This document shows, piece by piece, positions 17,275-26,148 of a stretch of DNA of 64,000 nt (position 1 is its first letter; every line of letters starts with the position of its first letter). The notes beneath the pieces are model-generated. The model was not told the origin of the DNA. It worked only from the letters and a program-made list of their open reading frames with translations, and did not search any database. The stretch spans positions 17,773 to 81,772 of the forward strand of contig NZ_RRCH01000019.1 of NCBI RefSeq assembly GCF_003862495.1. The letters are read 5' to 3'. The position numbers and the translations under genes are program-made. Source of the stretch: Halocatena pleomorpha (GTDB taxonomy: Archaea; Halobacteriota; Halobacteria; Halobacteriales; Haloarculaceae).

Positions 17275-17376
17275 AGCCACATAGGCGGTTGTCGCAGGCT
17301 TAAACGTTCCGCGTTGGCTGACAGGGAGATTCCGGCGCCGACAGCGCATCGATACCGCCACGGTCGGGGGAATACG

Positions 17377-18867
17377 TCACAGAACATTCTCAGCGTCGAG
17401 TGTGCCGTTACTGACCCGGCCGTGAACGGTGATCTCTTCTCCGAGGTGTACGTCGGCGTCAGTCGCAACCGACAGCGTCGTCTGGCCGTCATCGAGAATT
17501 ACCGGGTCGCCCGTTTGGACAACAGTCCCGGTGAACTCTCGCCGTTCGGCACTCGTCTGGCTATCAGTACTACTGTCGGCGGTCTCGTCGGTGAACGCGA
17601 CGAGGGAACCGCTTCCGCTTTCAGTTCGATCATCGGCCCCCGATGAAGCGGAGTCCGCTGCCACCGTCGTGTTCGCGTCGTCCACGGCGGACGTGTCGTC
17701 ATCCAACACCGTGACCGTCGATCGCCACCCGGCTGAGGCCTCAATGGAATCTTTCCAGCCGTCTTCGATCTCGACGCCCGCGAACAACGCCTCATCGCCC
17801 GGCGCGATGTCGATGTCGGCCTTTTCACCCCAGAGCGCAACGCGGATATCGTCCGTCTGATCCTGAACACGGACGTTTCGGACCTGTCCTTCGCTCCCAT
17901 CATCGCGCTCGAACGTCCGCTTCGAATCAGTCGACCGGATGACGCCAGCAATGTCGACCGTCTGTCCGACCGCAAGCGACCCGATCGATGTCGCGTCGAG
18001 AGCGTACTGAACCGCCGCGTCGATCAGCTCAATCGTACCGCCGTTTCCGACATGGAGTTCAAGCTGTCCATCGCGTTCGCTCACAGAGCCATCGATGATC
18101 TCGATCGACTCCCCTGCCGAGAGATCGTCGACGCTGTCGGCCTGTTCATCCCACAACGCGACGCGCACGTGACCCGTTTCATCACCGATCAGGAGGTTTG
18201 AGACGCGTCCATCGCTACCGTCGTCTCGGGTGAACGTACGCATCGGTTCCGTGGCAAGCACGCGTGCCGAAAGCGTCACATCGTACTGGTCCATCGAAAG
18301 CCCCTCGATGGTGGTTTCGGAATCGACGGTCACATCGATCTCGGTGTCGGGAGCCGGCTCGACGCGATTCGCGCTCACCTCGATCCCGGAGTAGCCATCC
18401 GTCGGTCGCCCTTTGACGCGAAGCACCTGCCCACAGTCGAGTTCCTCCACGGCTGCTATCGCGCGCTCATCCCATAACGAAACGCGAATCCGGCCGGTTT
18501 CGTCGGCAACCTCAACGTTCAGCACGTGACCATCCTCTCCGGTGTCGCCGCCGTCGTCGCTGTCGTCGCCGTCAGCACTGCCGCCGCTGTCAGCACTGCC
18601 GTCGCTGCCGTCGCTGTCGCGTTCGAACGTCCGGAGTTCACCAACGGAGGTCACCTTACCGACGAACGTCACCTCCGTCGGACCGGGATCGATTGCCGCG
18701 ATCGAGTTCGGCTGGCCATCGGAAACTTCGTGCGTAACGATTTGGGCAGCGGTTTCCGTGTCGACGAGTCCGGCCATCTCCTCGGTCTTCTCCTCGACAG
18801 CTTCTTGAAATGTCTCCCGATCCACACTCGGATCTAACTCCTCGTAAAGATCCTCGATCTGGCTCAT
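17377..18867 (-). CDS. Replication protein A-like single-strand DNA-binding protein
   Basis: A 496-residue multi-OB-fold protein that coats single-stranded DNA. There are three clear OB folds, each with a RTFxRD-loop-xVxNVxVxDETGxIRVALWDE pattern (about 60-190, 195-300, 305-400). A shorter C-terminal OB-like part (REFTGTVVQTGDPVILDDG) follows an acidic linker. OB fold 1 carries an expanded Ser/Gly/Asp loop of about 30 residues where the other two have DDGSDG or DDGSEG. The ATG at 18867 (MSQIEDLYEELD) is chosen. It is upstream of the histone gene on the same strand, an arrangement I believe is shared by other haloarchaea. Confidence 0.9.
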   Translation of the reverse strand: MSQIEDLYEELDPSVDRETFQEAVEEKTEEMAGLVDTETAAQIVTHEVSDGQPNSIAAIDPGPTEVTFVGKVTSVGELRTFERDSDGSDGSADSGGSADGDDSDDGGDTGEDGHVLNVEVADETGRIRVSLWDERAIAAVEELDCGQVLRVKGRPTDGYSGIEVSANRVEPAPDTEIDVTVDSETTIEGLSMDQYDVTLSARVLATEPMRTFTRDDGSDGRVSNLLIGDETGHVRVALWDEQADSVDDLSAGESIEIIDGSVSERDGQLELHVGNGGTIELIDAAVQYALDATSIGSLAVGQTVDIAGVIRSTDSKRTFERDDGSEGQVRNVRVQDQTDDIRVALWGEKADIDIAPGDEALFAGVEIEDGWKDSIEASAGWRSTVTVLDDDTSAVDDANTTVAADSASSGADDRTESGSGSLVAFTDETADSSTDSQTSAERREFTGTVVQTGDPVILDDGQTTLSVATDADVHLGEEITVHGRVSNGTLDAENVL

Positions 18868-19033
18868 TACGCTGGATATGGTAACACGGCCGCTAAGCAC
18901 TGTCGGTTAGACGATTCCGTCCACATACGCTGTGTGGCTCCTGTTTTCCATTTCAATGTTCGGACCGTACGGATCGTGTGTGACGGCTGCGAATCGCAAC
19001 GGCTTTAGGGGAATGCGCGAAAAAGGAAGATGA

Positions 19034-19106
19034 GTCCTGATAGGGTAGTGGACTATCCTCTTGGCTTGCGGAGCCAGGGACCGGAGTTCAAATCTCCGTC
19101 AGGACG
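19034..19106 (+). tRNA. tRNA-Arg (anticodon GCG)
   Basis: A 73-base cloverleaf. Acceptor stem GTCCTGA pairs with TCAGGAC, plus discriminator G. The D arm is GGGT...ATCC. The anticodon stem TTGGC/GCCAG carries loop TTGCGGA (anticodon GCG). The T arm is CGGAG-TTCAAAT-CTCCG. CCA is not encoded and there is no intron. A TATA-like CTTTAG lies about 30 bases upstream. Confidence 0.93.
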
Positions 19107-19208
19107 TGTTTCTTACGGCCACTAGTAGTGAGTATCTCCAAAGTAGATATCTTGTTGCTACGATACTGTCCATAGTGTTAAGTGGAAATGCGACTGTATT
19201 TCTATATA

Positions 19209-21293
19209 ATGACCAGTAGGAAAGACATCACAAAATGCAGTGAAGCGGCAGCACACGAGTCCGTGACTGAACACCGGTTGACCGAGCGTAAGTTCGGCGT
19301 CCTTATGGGGTATCTGTACACCCAACCACTCATCGAGTACCTCACTGACGGCGAACAACCGCAGTTCATTCTCGATAACGGGGGGAGTTTCTCGTTTTCC
19401 GGTCCAGACATCCCATCGAAACCAGAAACGACAGCGGCCGGTACCGTAAAGCATCTCGTCACCGATCGGCGTTGGCTGGTCGTTGCGGGAAATAAGAACG
19501 GTGATGAGACGCTCAGTGTGCCACTGCAGGATATCACGGGGCTCTCCGTCGGGACTGACTTGTTGTCACACGACGTTTCATTCACGACTGAACGATTTCG
19601 ACTGGATGCTCCGATCGCAAAAACGCACGAAAGCGACGTAATTCAAAGCCTACGAGACTGGCTTATTGCGAACACGGCAGCTACAGGGACTGGCTTACAG
19701 CGGTTCGTGTCCGATGAAGGACCTGCGACAGTAGCGCAACCAGATGTTAGCGAACGCATCGACAACGCTCTCCACGACTCAGTGACCGAACAACGACTGA
19801 CCGAACTCGAGTTCGGGTTACTCGCAGGGAAGTTGTACACCAAACCCCTCATCGATTACCTCGGTGAGGACGAACAACCGCACTTCCTCTTTTCGCCGGG
19901 ACTGTCAGATGGGACAATCGATCTCGTCGGATCGTCAGCTCCGACGCCCCCGAACCAAGCAGGGACGAACACAACGATGCATCTCATCACGGAGCGGCGC
20001 TGGCTGGTCGTCGCCGGAAACGAAAACGGCGATGAGACGCTCAGTGTGCCACTGCAGGATATCACTGGTCTCGCCGTACAAACGGAGCCGTGGACCAATA
20101 CAGTCTCGTTCACGACCGATCGGTTTCGCTTTGAAGCACCGATCAAAATCGACGCGGAAGATCTCGACAGGCTGCATCGATGGTTGATCGTGAACACCGG
20201 CGTTGATGGGACCGGACTAAAACCAGTCGACCAGCCGGAAAAAGCCACTGCCGGAGCCGATCCGGACGGAATCACGGCTCTCATCGACGCCGCCACCCAC
20301 AGCTCCGTGACTGAACCCCGATTGACCAAGCTAAAAACCGGACATCTCACACAGGATTTCTACACGAAGCCGCTCATCGACTATCTCCGAGAGGATGAAC
20401 AACCGCACTTCATCCTTGATACAGACATGACCAATATCTCACTCGAAGGAGCCTACGCACCACGAGTGCCCGAACGCAACGCGACGGGGACAGTAAGACA
20501 TCTCATCACGGAGCAGCGCTGGCTGGTCATCGCTGGAAACAAGAACGGGGATCAGACACTGACCGTCTCACTTTCTGCGATAAATGGGGTCGAACGAGAG
20601 GACAGAACGATCGAAGTGACGACCGATCAGTTCCTTCTCAAAGCTCCGATTGCGATCCATGCCGAAAACGAGCTGCGATCGATAGAACGGTTTCTTGTCG
20701 CGAACACAGCAGCCGATGGCACCGGACTAAAAGAGATCGAACACAGTCTTGAGGTCCACATGGACGCCGAGCCACAAGGATCGTGGGTGACGGAATCACG
20801 AATCACGAAGCTGGGAAACGTGTTAGAAGCGGGGGAGACCGTTCACTACATGTTTCGTGGTAGTTCACTCGATATCGAAGGCGACGGCCCCGAGGACGAA
20901 TCCTCACTGACCGGCGTTTTCACGGCGATTACCGACAAGCGAATCGCTGTCAACGTCTCACAGTTTCTCGGTGACGACGAGCGTTATATTCCGTATTCCT
21001 CGATCATCTCGTGCAATCTCGATACAGGGATGACCGTGCGATATGTGACTATTGTTACCAGAGGACCCACGTATAGGATTGACGTGTCACAGCCCAGCGA
21101 TAGCGAGCTACGCGAGGCACTCCAATTCGTCCAGAACAAAGCAACAGCAGCGAGAGACGCAGCCAACGAGACCAGTCGATCAGCTCAAGATCCAACCGAA
21201 CAGCTCAAAAACATCAAGGAACTCCACGACGAGGGCGTGCTCACCGACGAGGAGTTCAATGAGAAAAAACGACAGTTGCTAGATCGGATCTGA
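19209..21293 (+). CDS. Tandem-repeat PH-like-domain protein with C-terminal SHOCT
   Basis: A 694-residue protein. Three repeats of about 175 residues each run SVTExRLT, YTxPLIxYL, EQPxFxL, HLxTxRRWLVVAGNxNGDxTLSV, FTTxRFxxxAPI, and NTxxxGTGL. A fourth, more diverged copy (VTESRITKLGNVLEAGE to VTRGPTYRIDV) follows. The end is a SHOCT motif, EQLKNIKELHDEGVLTDEEF. The repeat pattern fits bacterial-type PH (bPH/YokE) domains, and SHOCT usually accompanies them. Copies 1 and 2 share an identical 35-base stretch (19503-19537 and 20031-20065), a sign of recent duplication or gene conversion. The ATG at 19209 follows a TATA-rich leader. Function is unknown; it begins 103 bp after tRNA-Arg. Confidence 0.8.
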   Translation: MTSRKDITKCSEAAAHESVTEHRLTERKFGVLMGYLYTQPLIEYLTDGEQPQFILDNGGSFSFSGPDIPSKPETTAAGTVKHLVTDRRWLVVAGNKNGDETLSVPLQDITGLSVGTDLLSHDVSFTTERFRLDAPIAKTHESDVIQSLRDWLIANTAATGTGLQRFVSDEGPATVAQPDVSERIDNALHDSVTEQRLTELEFGLLAGKLYTKPLIDYLGEDEQPHFLFSPGLSDGTIDLVGSSAPTPPNQAGTNTTMHLITERRWLVVAGNENGDETLSVPLQDITGLAVQTEPWTNTVSFTTDRFRFEAPIKIDAEDLDRLHRWLIVNTGVDGTGLKPVDQPEKATAGADPDGITALIDAATHSSVTEPRLTKLKTGHLTQDFYTKPLIDYLREDEQPHFILDTDMTNISLEGAYAPRVPERNATGTVRHLITEQRWLVIAGNKNGDQTLTVSLSAINGVEREDRTIEVTTDQFLLKAPIAIHAENELRSIERFLVANTAADGTGLKEIEHSLEVHMDAEPQGSWVTESRITKLGNVLEAGETVHYMFRGSSLDIEGDGPEDESSLTGVFTAITDKRIAVNVSQFLGDDERYIPYSSIISCNLDTGMTVRYVTIVTRGPTYRIDVSQPSDSELREALQFVQNKATAARDAANETSRSAQDPTEQLKNIKELHDEGVLTDEEFNEKKRQLLDRI

Positions 21294-21347
21294 GAACACT
21301 TATTCAGCGGACGGAGGATTTTCCTTGGCGCACCGATGGAATACGGT

Positions 21348-22190
21348 ATGCTCCGCCTCGCGGTCACGACCAACGCCCAGACGTACGAACGCATCCGCGA
21401 GCCGCTCGCAGAGCGGGAAATCGCCGTCGATCACGTGCAGGCTGATGAACGGGTGCTAGATCCGAGTGCGCCGCCGTTCGAGTCGTTCGATGTCGGGCTC
21501 GTGTATCCGAGCCGTCTGCCAGAGGGCGGTGTCGTTGACGCTCTCCTCGGAGTGCCGTGGGTTAACGATCGGGAAGCGATGCTTCGATCCCGGCACAAGG
21601 CCGAAACCATCGCGCGCCTCCAACAAGCAGGGATACCGACGCCGAAGACGGTAGCGGTGTCGAATCCGGTCGACCGATCGACCCTAGCGTCGGTGTTCGA
21701 TCGATTCGAGCCGCCGGTGGTGATAAAACCGAATTCAGCCACTCGCGGCGCAGGGGTCACGACGGCCGCCGATCTCGACGCGTTTCTCGGCATCGTCGAC
21801 TACCTTGCTCTCCTCCACGAGCACCGCACCACGGCCGACAAATCCTTTCTCGTACAGGAGTATCTTCCCGAGGCTCGGGATTACCGAGCGATGGTCATCG
21901 ACGGTGAGTACGCGGGAGCGGTCGAACGCCGCCATCCCGATCGGGACCGGTGGAAGCACAACGTCCATCAAGGCGCGCGAGCAGTGGGTGCCGAACTCCC
22001 CGAGGAGTACCGCGACATTGTGGAACGAACGGCGGACACACTCGACATTCCGTATCTCGGGGTGGATCTGCTCGTGAGCGACGGGCGCCCATACGTCACG
22101 GAAACCAACGCACGACCGACGGTCGATGAAACAGCAAAATACGAACCGGGGTTTTACGATTCGCTCGCCGGCCTTATTCGAAAACAGTGA
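21348..22190 (+). CDS. RimK-like ATP-grasp ligase
   Basis: A 280-residue ATP-grasp enzyme. The N-terminal part binds substrate (PSRLPEGGVVDALLGVPWVND). KAETIARLQQAGIPTPKT and PPVVIKPNSATRGAGV form the first ATP-grasp lobe, SFLVQEYLPEARDYRAMVIDG the hinge, and YLGVDLLVSDGRPYVTETNARPT the metal-binding end. Family members join an amino acid (often Glu) to a carboxylate. The substrate (tetrahydromethanopterin-type cofactor, ribosomal protein or small thiol) cannot be told. The ATG at 21348 (MLRLAVTT) is preferred to the one at 21336. Confidence 0.85.
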   Translation: MLRLAVTTNAQTYERIREPLAEREIAVDHVQADERVLDPSAPPFESFDVGLVYPSRLPEGGVVDALLGVPWVNDREAMLRSRHKAETIARLQQAGIPTPKTVAVSNPVDRSTLASVFDRFEPPVVIKPNSATRGAGVTTAADLDAFLGIVDYLALLHEHRTTADKSFLVQEYLPEARDYRAMVIDGEYAGAVERRHPDRDRWKHNVHQGARAVGAELPEEYRDIVERTADTLDIPYLGVDLLVSDGRPYVTETNARPTVDETAKYEPGFYDSLAGLIRKQ

Positions 22191-22264
22191 CACCGCCCAC
22201 ACCGACGATCGTCGCGCCGTCGCGGTAAGCTAAACGTAAAGGTTTCATGCCGTAACAGCCGTAT

Positions 22265-22753
22265 ATGGAGGTCAAATCACGCCACCATCTCCGGAGTGAT
22301 GCGATCGACCGCATCGAACAGAGCCTCGCCGACGCGCTCGGCGTCACCATCGACGGAGAGGCGTTTGAACACGTCGAATTCACCGACAGCGAGACGGAGT
22401 TGGTGCTCGTCGACAACGATCCGCTTATCACCTACTTCGATGCGGATGGCTCCGAGCCGTTTCTCACCGTTCGTGGTGCCAACGCCTACCCGCCCCAACG
22501 GCGTGCCGTGACCGTCGACGCCGGCGCGGTCTCGTTCGTCTCAGACGGTGCGGACGTAATGCGTCCCGGTATCGCTGACGCCGACGCGGAGATCGACGCC
22601 GGGGACCTCGTCGTCATCACCGAACAGTCCCACGGAAAAGCCCTCGCCATCGGTCGCGCACGGGTCGACGGCACCGAGCTACTGGGCGACAGCGGGAAAG
22701 TTGTCGATTCACTCCACCACGTTGGCGACGAACTGTACAACGTGACCCTGTGA
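22265..22753 (+). CDS. PUA-domain RNA-binding protein (Tma20/MCT-1-like)
   Basis: A 162-residue protein of the archaeal pre-PUA plus PUA group. The N-terminal part is KSRHHLRSDAIDRIEQSL. The PUA domain has FLTVRGANAYPPQRRAVTVDAGAVSFVSDGADVMRPGI and ITEQSHGKALAIGRA. Eukaryotic relatives (MCTS1/Tma20) bind the small ribosomal subunit with DENR/Tma22. The archaeal protein is thought to act in translation or ribosome maturation. It is monocistronic, with a TATA-like TAAACGTAAA about 35 bp upstream. Confidence 0.85.
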   Translation: MEVKSRHHLRSDAIDRIEQSLADALGVTIDGEAFEHVEFTDSETELVLVDNDPLITYFDADGSEPFLTVRGANAYPPQRRAVTVDAGAVSFVSDGADVMRPGIADADAEIDAGDLVVITEQSHGKALAIGRARVDGTELLGDSGKVVDSLHHVGDELYNVTL

Positions 22754-22822
22754 GACCCATCGGAAGCGTACTCCACTGGCCAACAACGCATCACAACGCG
22801 CGTTCCGTTCCAGATATGAGAC

Positions 22823-22842
22823 GCATACCATATTCGGTACGC
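22823..22842. promoter_or_regulatory. Imperfect palindrome in the rbkR promoter
   Basis: GCATACC-ATATTC-GGTACGC has seven-base arms with one mismatch and lies 30 bp before the rbkR ATG, over the expected TATA position. RbkR regulators repress their own riboflavin genes when flavin is plentiful (family knowledge), so this is a candidate autoregulatory site. Confidence 0.4.
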
Positions 22843-22871
22843 TTATCAGCGACGGCTACAGACGGTGAGAC

Positions 22872-23570
22872 ATGGCAGAATCGACGGGAGTAGCAGTGGG
22901 AGCCGACGAACGGGAGGTGTTGAAGCTGCTCGCACTCGATGGTGCGTTGGCCGGTCGTGCACGGGTGACGTGTTCGGAGCTCGGCGACCGGCTCAGTGTG
23001 TCGACACAAACGGTGTCGCGCCGGCTCCAGCGGCTCGAAGACGCAACGTTGATCGAGCGACGGATCGTTTCCGATGGGCAGTTAGTGGAAACGACCGAGT
23101 CGGGTGAGCGGGTGCTTCGCGGAGAATACGCCGATTACCGTCGGCTGTTCGAACACGGCCAAGAGATCGAACTCACTGGAGCAGTGACAGGAGGAATGGG
23201 CGAAGGAAGCCACTACATTTCACTGCCGGGATACATGCGACAGTTCGAATCGAAGCTCGGGTACACGCCGTTCGCGGGAACGCTGAACGTCGAGCTGGAC
23301 GACGAAAGCGCACACACCCGTGCGGGACTGGAGTCGATCGAGCCGATTCGGATCGACGGCTGGGAAAACGACGATCGGACGTACGGACCGGCGTTCTGTT
23401 GGTCTGCGAGCGTCGAAGCCGACGGGCAGATGTACGAGTCAGCCCACGTCATCGCACCGGAACGGACCCACCACGCCGATGACCAGCTCGAAGTCATCGC
23501 ACCCGACAAACTCCGCGACGTACTGTCGATAGACGACGGCGACACACTCACCACGTATGTCGAAAAGTGA
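22872..23570 (+). CDS. rbkR: CTP-dependent riboflavin kinase / transcriptional regulator RbkR
   Basis: A 232-residue two-domain protein. The winged HTH (about 10-80) has [23 protein letters not shown]. The archaeal riboflavin kinase domain has [40 protein letters not shown]. The kinase makes FMN using CTP; the HTH represses riboflavin genes. The stop overlaps the ribB start by 14 bp, so synthesis and phosphorylation are translated together. A candidate operator lies at 22823-22842. Confidence 0.95.
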   Translation: MAESTGVAVGADEREVLKLLALDGALAGRARVTCSELGDRLSVSTQTVSRRLQRLEDATLIERRIVSDGQLVETTESGERVLRGEYADYRRLFEHGQEIELTGAVTGGMGEGSHYISLPGYMRQFESKLGYTPFAGTLNVELDDESAHTRAGLESIEPIRIDGWENDDRTYGPAFCWSASVEADGQMYESAHVIAPERTHHADDQLEVIAPDKLRDVLSIDDGDTLTTYVEK

Positions 23571-24225
23571 ACCAGAGACACCCCACGCTGTCGAGGACGT
23601 AGTGAACGCGTTCAGCCGTGGTGAGCCGGTACTAATCCACGACGCGGCTGATCGGGAGGGTGAAACGGATCTCGTGTATCCGGCAGAGGCTGTCACGCCG
23701 AGCGCTGTCGCTCGGCTCCGAAACGACGCCGGAGGACTAGTGTGCGTTGCGCTCTCCGACGCGGTTTGTGAGGCGTTCGACTTACCGTTCGCGCAGGATG
23801 TCATCGACCATCCTGTGGGGACGGAGCCGGAGCTGGAGTACGATGATCGGTCCTCATTCTCGCTCACGGTGAACCACCGCGAGACGTACACAGGGATCAC
23901 CGACGCCGACCGGTCGTTGACGATTGCCCAGCTCGCGGCGGCGGCCGCGTCACCCGAGTCGTTTGACTTTGCTCATGAGTTCCACGCGCCGGGCCACGTT
24001 CATCTGCTCCGTGCCGCGCCGGAACTGCTGTCAGACAGACAGGGTCACACCGAACTCGGAGTGGCGTTGGCCCAAGCCGCTGGACAGCCCCCCGCAGTCG
24101 TCGTCTGTGAGATGCTCGACGACGACACCGGCACCGCACGTTCACCGGCCGGTGCACGGGCGTACGCGCGACACCACAATCTCGTCTACGTCGAGGGCAG
24201 CGATCTCATTGATCGGCTCGATTGA
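23557..24225 (+). CDS. ribB: 3,4-dihydroxy-2-butanone-4-phosphate synthase
   Basis: Makes the four-carbon precursor of riboflavin from ribulose 5-phosphate. The 222-residue product has the metal/substrate motif [41 protein letters not shown], and [25 protein letters not shown] with the catalytic Glu/His. It starts inside the end of rbkR (14-bp overlap), so it is co-translated with the kinase/regulator. Length is normal for the stand-alone archaeal enzyme, with no fused GTP cyclohydrolase. Confidence 0.95.
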   Translation: MSKSEPETPHAVEDVVNAFSRGEPVLIHDAADREGETDLVYPAEAVTPSAVARLRNDAGGLVCVALSDAVCEAFDLPFAQDVIDHPVGTEPELEYDDRSSFSLTVNHRETYTGITDADRSLTIAQLAAAAASPESFDFAHEFHAPGHVHLLRAAPELLSDRQGHTELGVALAQAAGQPPAVVVCEMLDDDTGTARSPAGARAYARHHNLVYVEGSDLIDRLD

Positions 24226-24240
24226 ACGGCTGCGCTCCAG

Positions 24241-25488
24241 TCAGTCTCGGAGCGCGGCCAATCCGGTAGCGGCGAATGGTACCAGCTGTTCGCGTGGATT
24301 GAGTCCGCCGTGCATACCGGTGTACCGCAGCGGGTCGGGTTCCTCGCCGTGCCAAACGATCTTCTCGCGGGGGATGACGATCACATCGCCACACTGTCGG
24401 GCGAACACGTCACTCGGCTCGCCCGGACCGAACAGCCCCTCATCGATCGCCGTCTCGCGTTCGAGGACAAGGGCCTCACGCGTGTCGAGTTCGGCAGTCA
24501 GAACGTCCCGAATCTGCTCGGGGGGCGTCCCGTCCGCGTAGAAATGCACGTTCCGTCCGCCGCCGCCGAGAAGCGGCGTGCCGTGCGTATCCCGTTCAAT
24601 CACGTTCGCAACGCGATCGAACTGCAGCAAGTCGACGTTTTCAGAGGGCGTCGTATCCACGTGGCCGTGGTCGGCGGTCACGGCCACCAGCGTCCGCTCC
24701 CCGACTCGCTCGCCAACGCCGTCGACCGCCCGCGCCAACGCAGTAGACACGTCGCTGAGGACTGATCGGTACGCAGTCGCGCTAGTCCCGACGTCGTGTG
24801 CGACCGCGTCAACGTGGGGCAAATACGCGTGAACGAACCCGCTATCAGTGGTCTCGATCGCTGTCTGAAGCTGTCGGGAAAATCCGTCGAGATCCTCATA
24901 CGGGAGCCGGATGAGCGACGAAGCACCGTCGTCTACGATCGATTCGGGAACGACGTGGCGGGTTTCGACGCCCGCCTCCTGAAACTGCTCGGCAATCGGC
25001 GTGCCGTCCTGAAGCGCCCCGCGCTCGATGCCGAGCGCCTCACCGGCGTCGGTCCCGTCTTTCGTCTCGAACGGCAGCGACTCGATCACGGTGTTCTCTC
25101 TGGGTATGTTCCAGCCGATGAGTCCGTGCTCAATCGGCATACGACCCGTTGTATAGGTGGTCATTGCCGCCGCCGTTTCTGCGGGAAACACGGATGTGAT
25201 CGGGCACACGGGCGCTCGTTCGGTGAACCGCGCGAAGAACTCGTGCTCAGCGTGGTGACGTGTCCACTGCTCAAAGCCAAAGCCGTCTACAACGACCACC
25301 ACGACCGTCTCGACGCGTTCGAACGGGACAAGCTCCGACGAAAGCGGCCGCCCATCGATATCGACGCCCAACAGCGACGCAACTGTGGCGGGGATGTTCC
25401 CGAACGAGTGACCGTCGTAGGCGGGACGAACGTAGCCGGGGGCGATCGTATCGTCCACCAGTCGGTCGGCGGCGGCTTGGTTAAGCAT
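24241..25488 (-). CDS. Alkaline-phosphatase-superfamily phosphodiesterase / nucleotide pyrophosphatase
   Basis: A 415-residue cytoplasmic protein. VVVVVDGFGFEQWTRH has the first metal Asp. ITSVFPAETAAAMTTYTTGRMPIEHG has the Thr nucleophile region. HAYLPHVDAVAHDVG is the second metal site, TLVAVTADHGHVDTTP the D-H pair, and TGMHGGLNPREQLVP the final His. This is the full type I phosphodiesterase set. The substrate is unknown. It is third in a minus-strand operon aroA-VOC-this gene (gaps of 18 and 48 bp) and convergent with ribB. Functional linkage to aromatic synthesis is not obvious. Confidence 0.85.
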   Translation of the reverse strand: MLNQAAADRLVDDTIAPGYVRPAYDGHSFGNIPATVASLLGVDIDGRPLSSELVPFERVETVVVVVVDGFGFEQWTRHHAEHEFFARFTERAPVCPITSVFPAETAAAMTTYTTGRMPIEHGLIGWNIPRENTVIESLPFETKDGTDAGEALGIERGALQDGTPIAEQFQEAGVETRHVVPESIVDDGASSLIRLPYEDLDGFSRQLQTAIETTDSGFVHAYLPHVDAVAHDVGTSATAYRSVLSDVSTALARAVDGVGERVGERTLVAVTADHGHVDTTPSENVDLLQFDRVANVIERDTHGTPLLGGGGRNVHFYADGTPPEQIRDVLTAELDTREALVLERETAIDEGLFGPGEPSDVFARQCGDVIVIPREKIVWHGEEPDPLRYTGMHGGLNPREQLVPFAATGLAALRD

Positions 25489-25536
25489 ACATGGCTAATC
25501 AATGGCAAACAGATAAAACACGGGGTGGGTGCCGAC

Positions 25537-26130
25537 TCACTCGGACTGCTCGGGGCGGTGCGTCCACGCCGGTGCAGGACCGTACAGTCGATCATCAGCC
25601 GCTTCGGCGTAGGGCATCGACGCGGGCGCTTCGAGCAGTTCGAGGTACAGTCCCCACTCCACTCGGCAGTAAACGTAGGTCAACCCCGCTGTCGGGCCGT
25701 CCTCATTGGTGTGTGGGCCATCAAGCACCGTAACGTCGGAACGATCGGACAGCGCAGAGACGGCTGCGTCGATATCTTCGACCTGCAGCGCGAGATGCAT
25801 CCCACCGACATCGGCGTTGTTCGTGGGCGTCTCGTCTCGGTCGGGCGCGTTCCACTCGAACAGTTCGAGGTTCGTCGTTGGTCCACAGCGCAGCATCGCC
25901 AGCGACGCTGTGGCGTCGGGATGGACATCCAGCCGTCGCGCCATCGAATCCCCATCGGGATCACCGAACGGTCCCTTCCGGTACAGTTCCTCACAGCCGA
26001 GCGCATCTACGAAGAACGCCACAGCCACATCCAGATCCGGAACGGTCAGCCCAACGTGGTGGACGTTTCTCGCCGTCGGGAGGTGTTCCTCGGTCACGTT
26101 CCGTCGATCGGGCGGTGCTGAGATAACCAT
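25537..26130 (-). CDS. VOC-superfamily (glyoxalase-like) protein
   Basis: A 197-residue protein with two VOC beta-alpha-beta units: NVHHVGLTVPDLDVAVAFFVDALG (metal His) and GGMHLALQVEDIDAAVSALSD (metal His), with acidic ends LELFEW and YLELLE giving the remaining ligands. The family covers glyoxalase I, dioxygenases and epimerases; methylmalonyl-CoA epimerase is one possibility but the specific residues are not decisive. It lies 18 bp after aroA in the same operon. Confidence 0.8.
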   Translation of the reverse strand: MVISAPPDRRNVTEEHLPTARNVHHVGLTVPDLDVAVAFFVDALGCEELYRKGPFGDPDGDSMARRLDVHPDATASLAMLRCGPTTNLELFEWNAPDRDETPTNNADVGGMHLALQVEDIDAAVSALSDRSDVTVLDGPHTNEDGPTAGLTYVYCRVEWGLYLELLEAPASMPYAEAADDRLYGPAPAWTHRPEQSE

Positions 26131-26148
26131 TGGCTTCTGTCGCGCCGC

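Noticed and set aside
19034..19106. tRNA-Arg as an integration site for a mobile element
   Set aside because: I saw no second copy of the tRNA 3' end and no integrase in the following 30 kb.
24796..26121. 441-codon plus-strand frame opposite the phosphodiesterase and VOC genes
   Set aside because: It crosses two genuine minus-strand genes and has no domain; codon-bias shadow.
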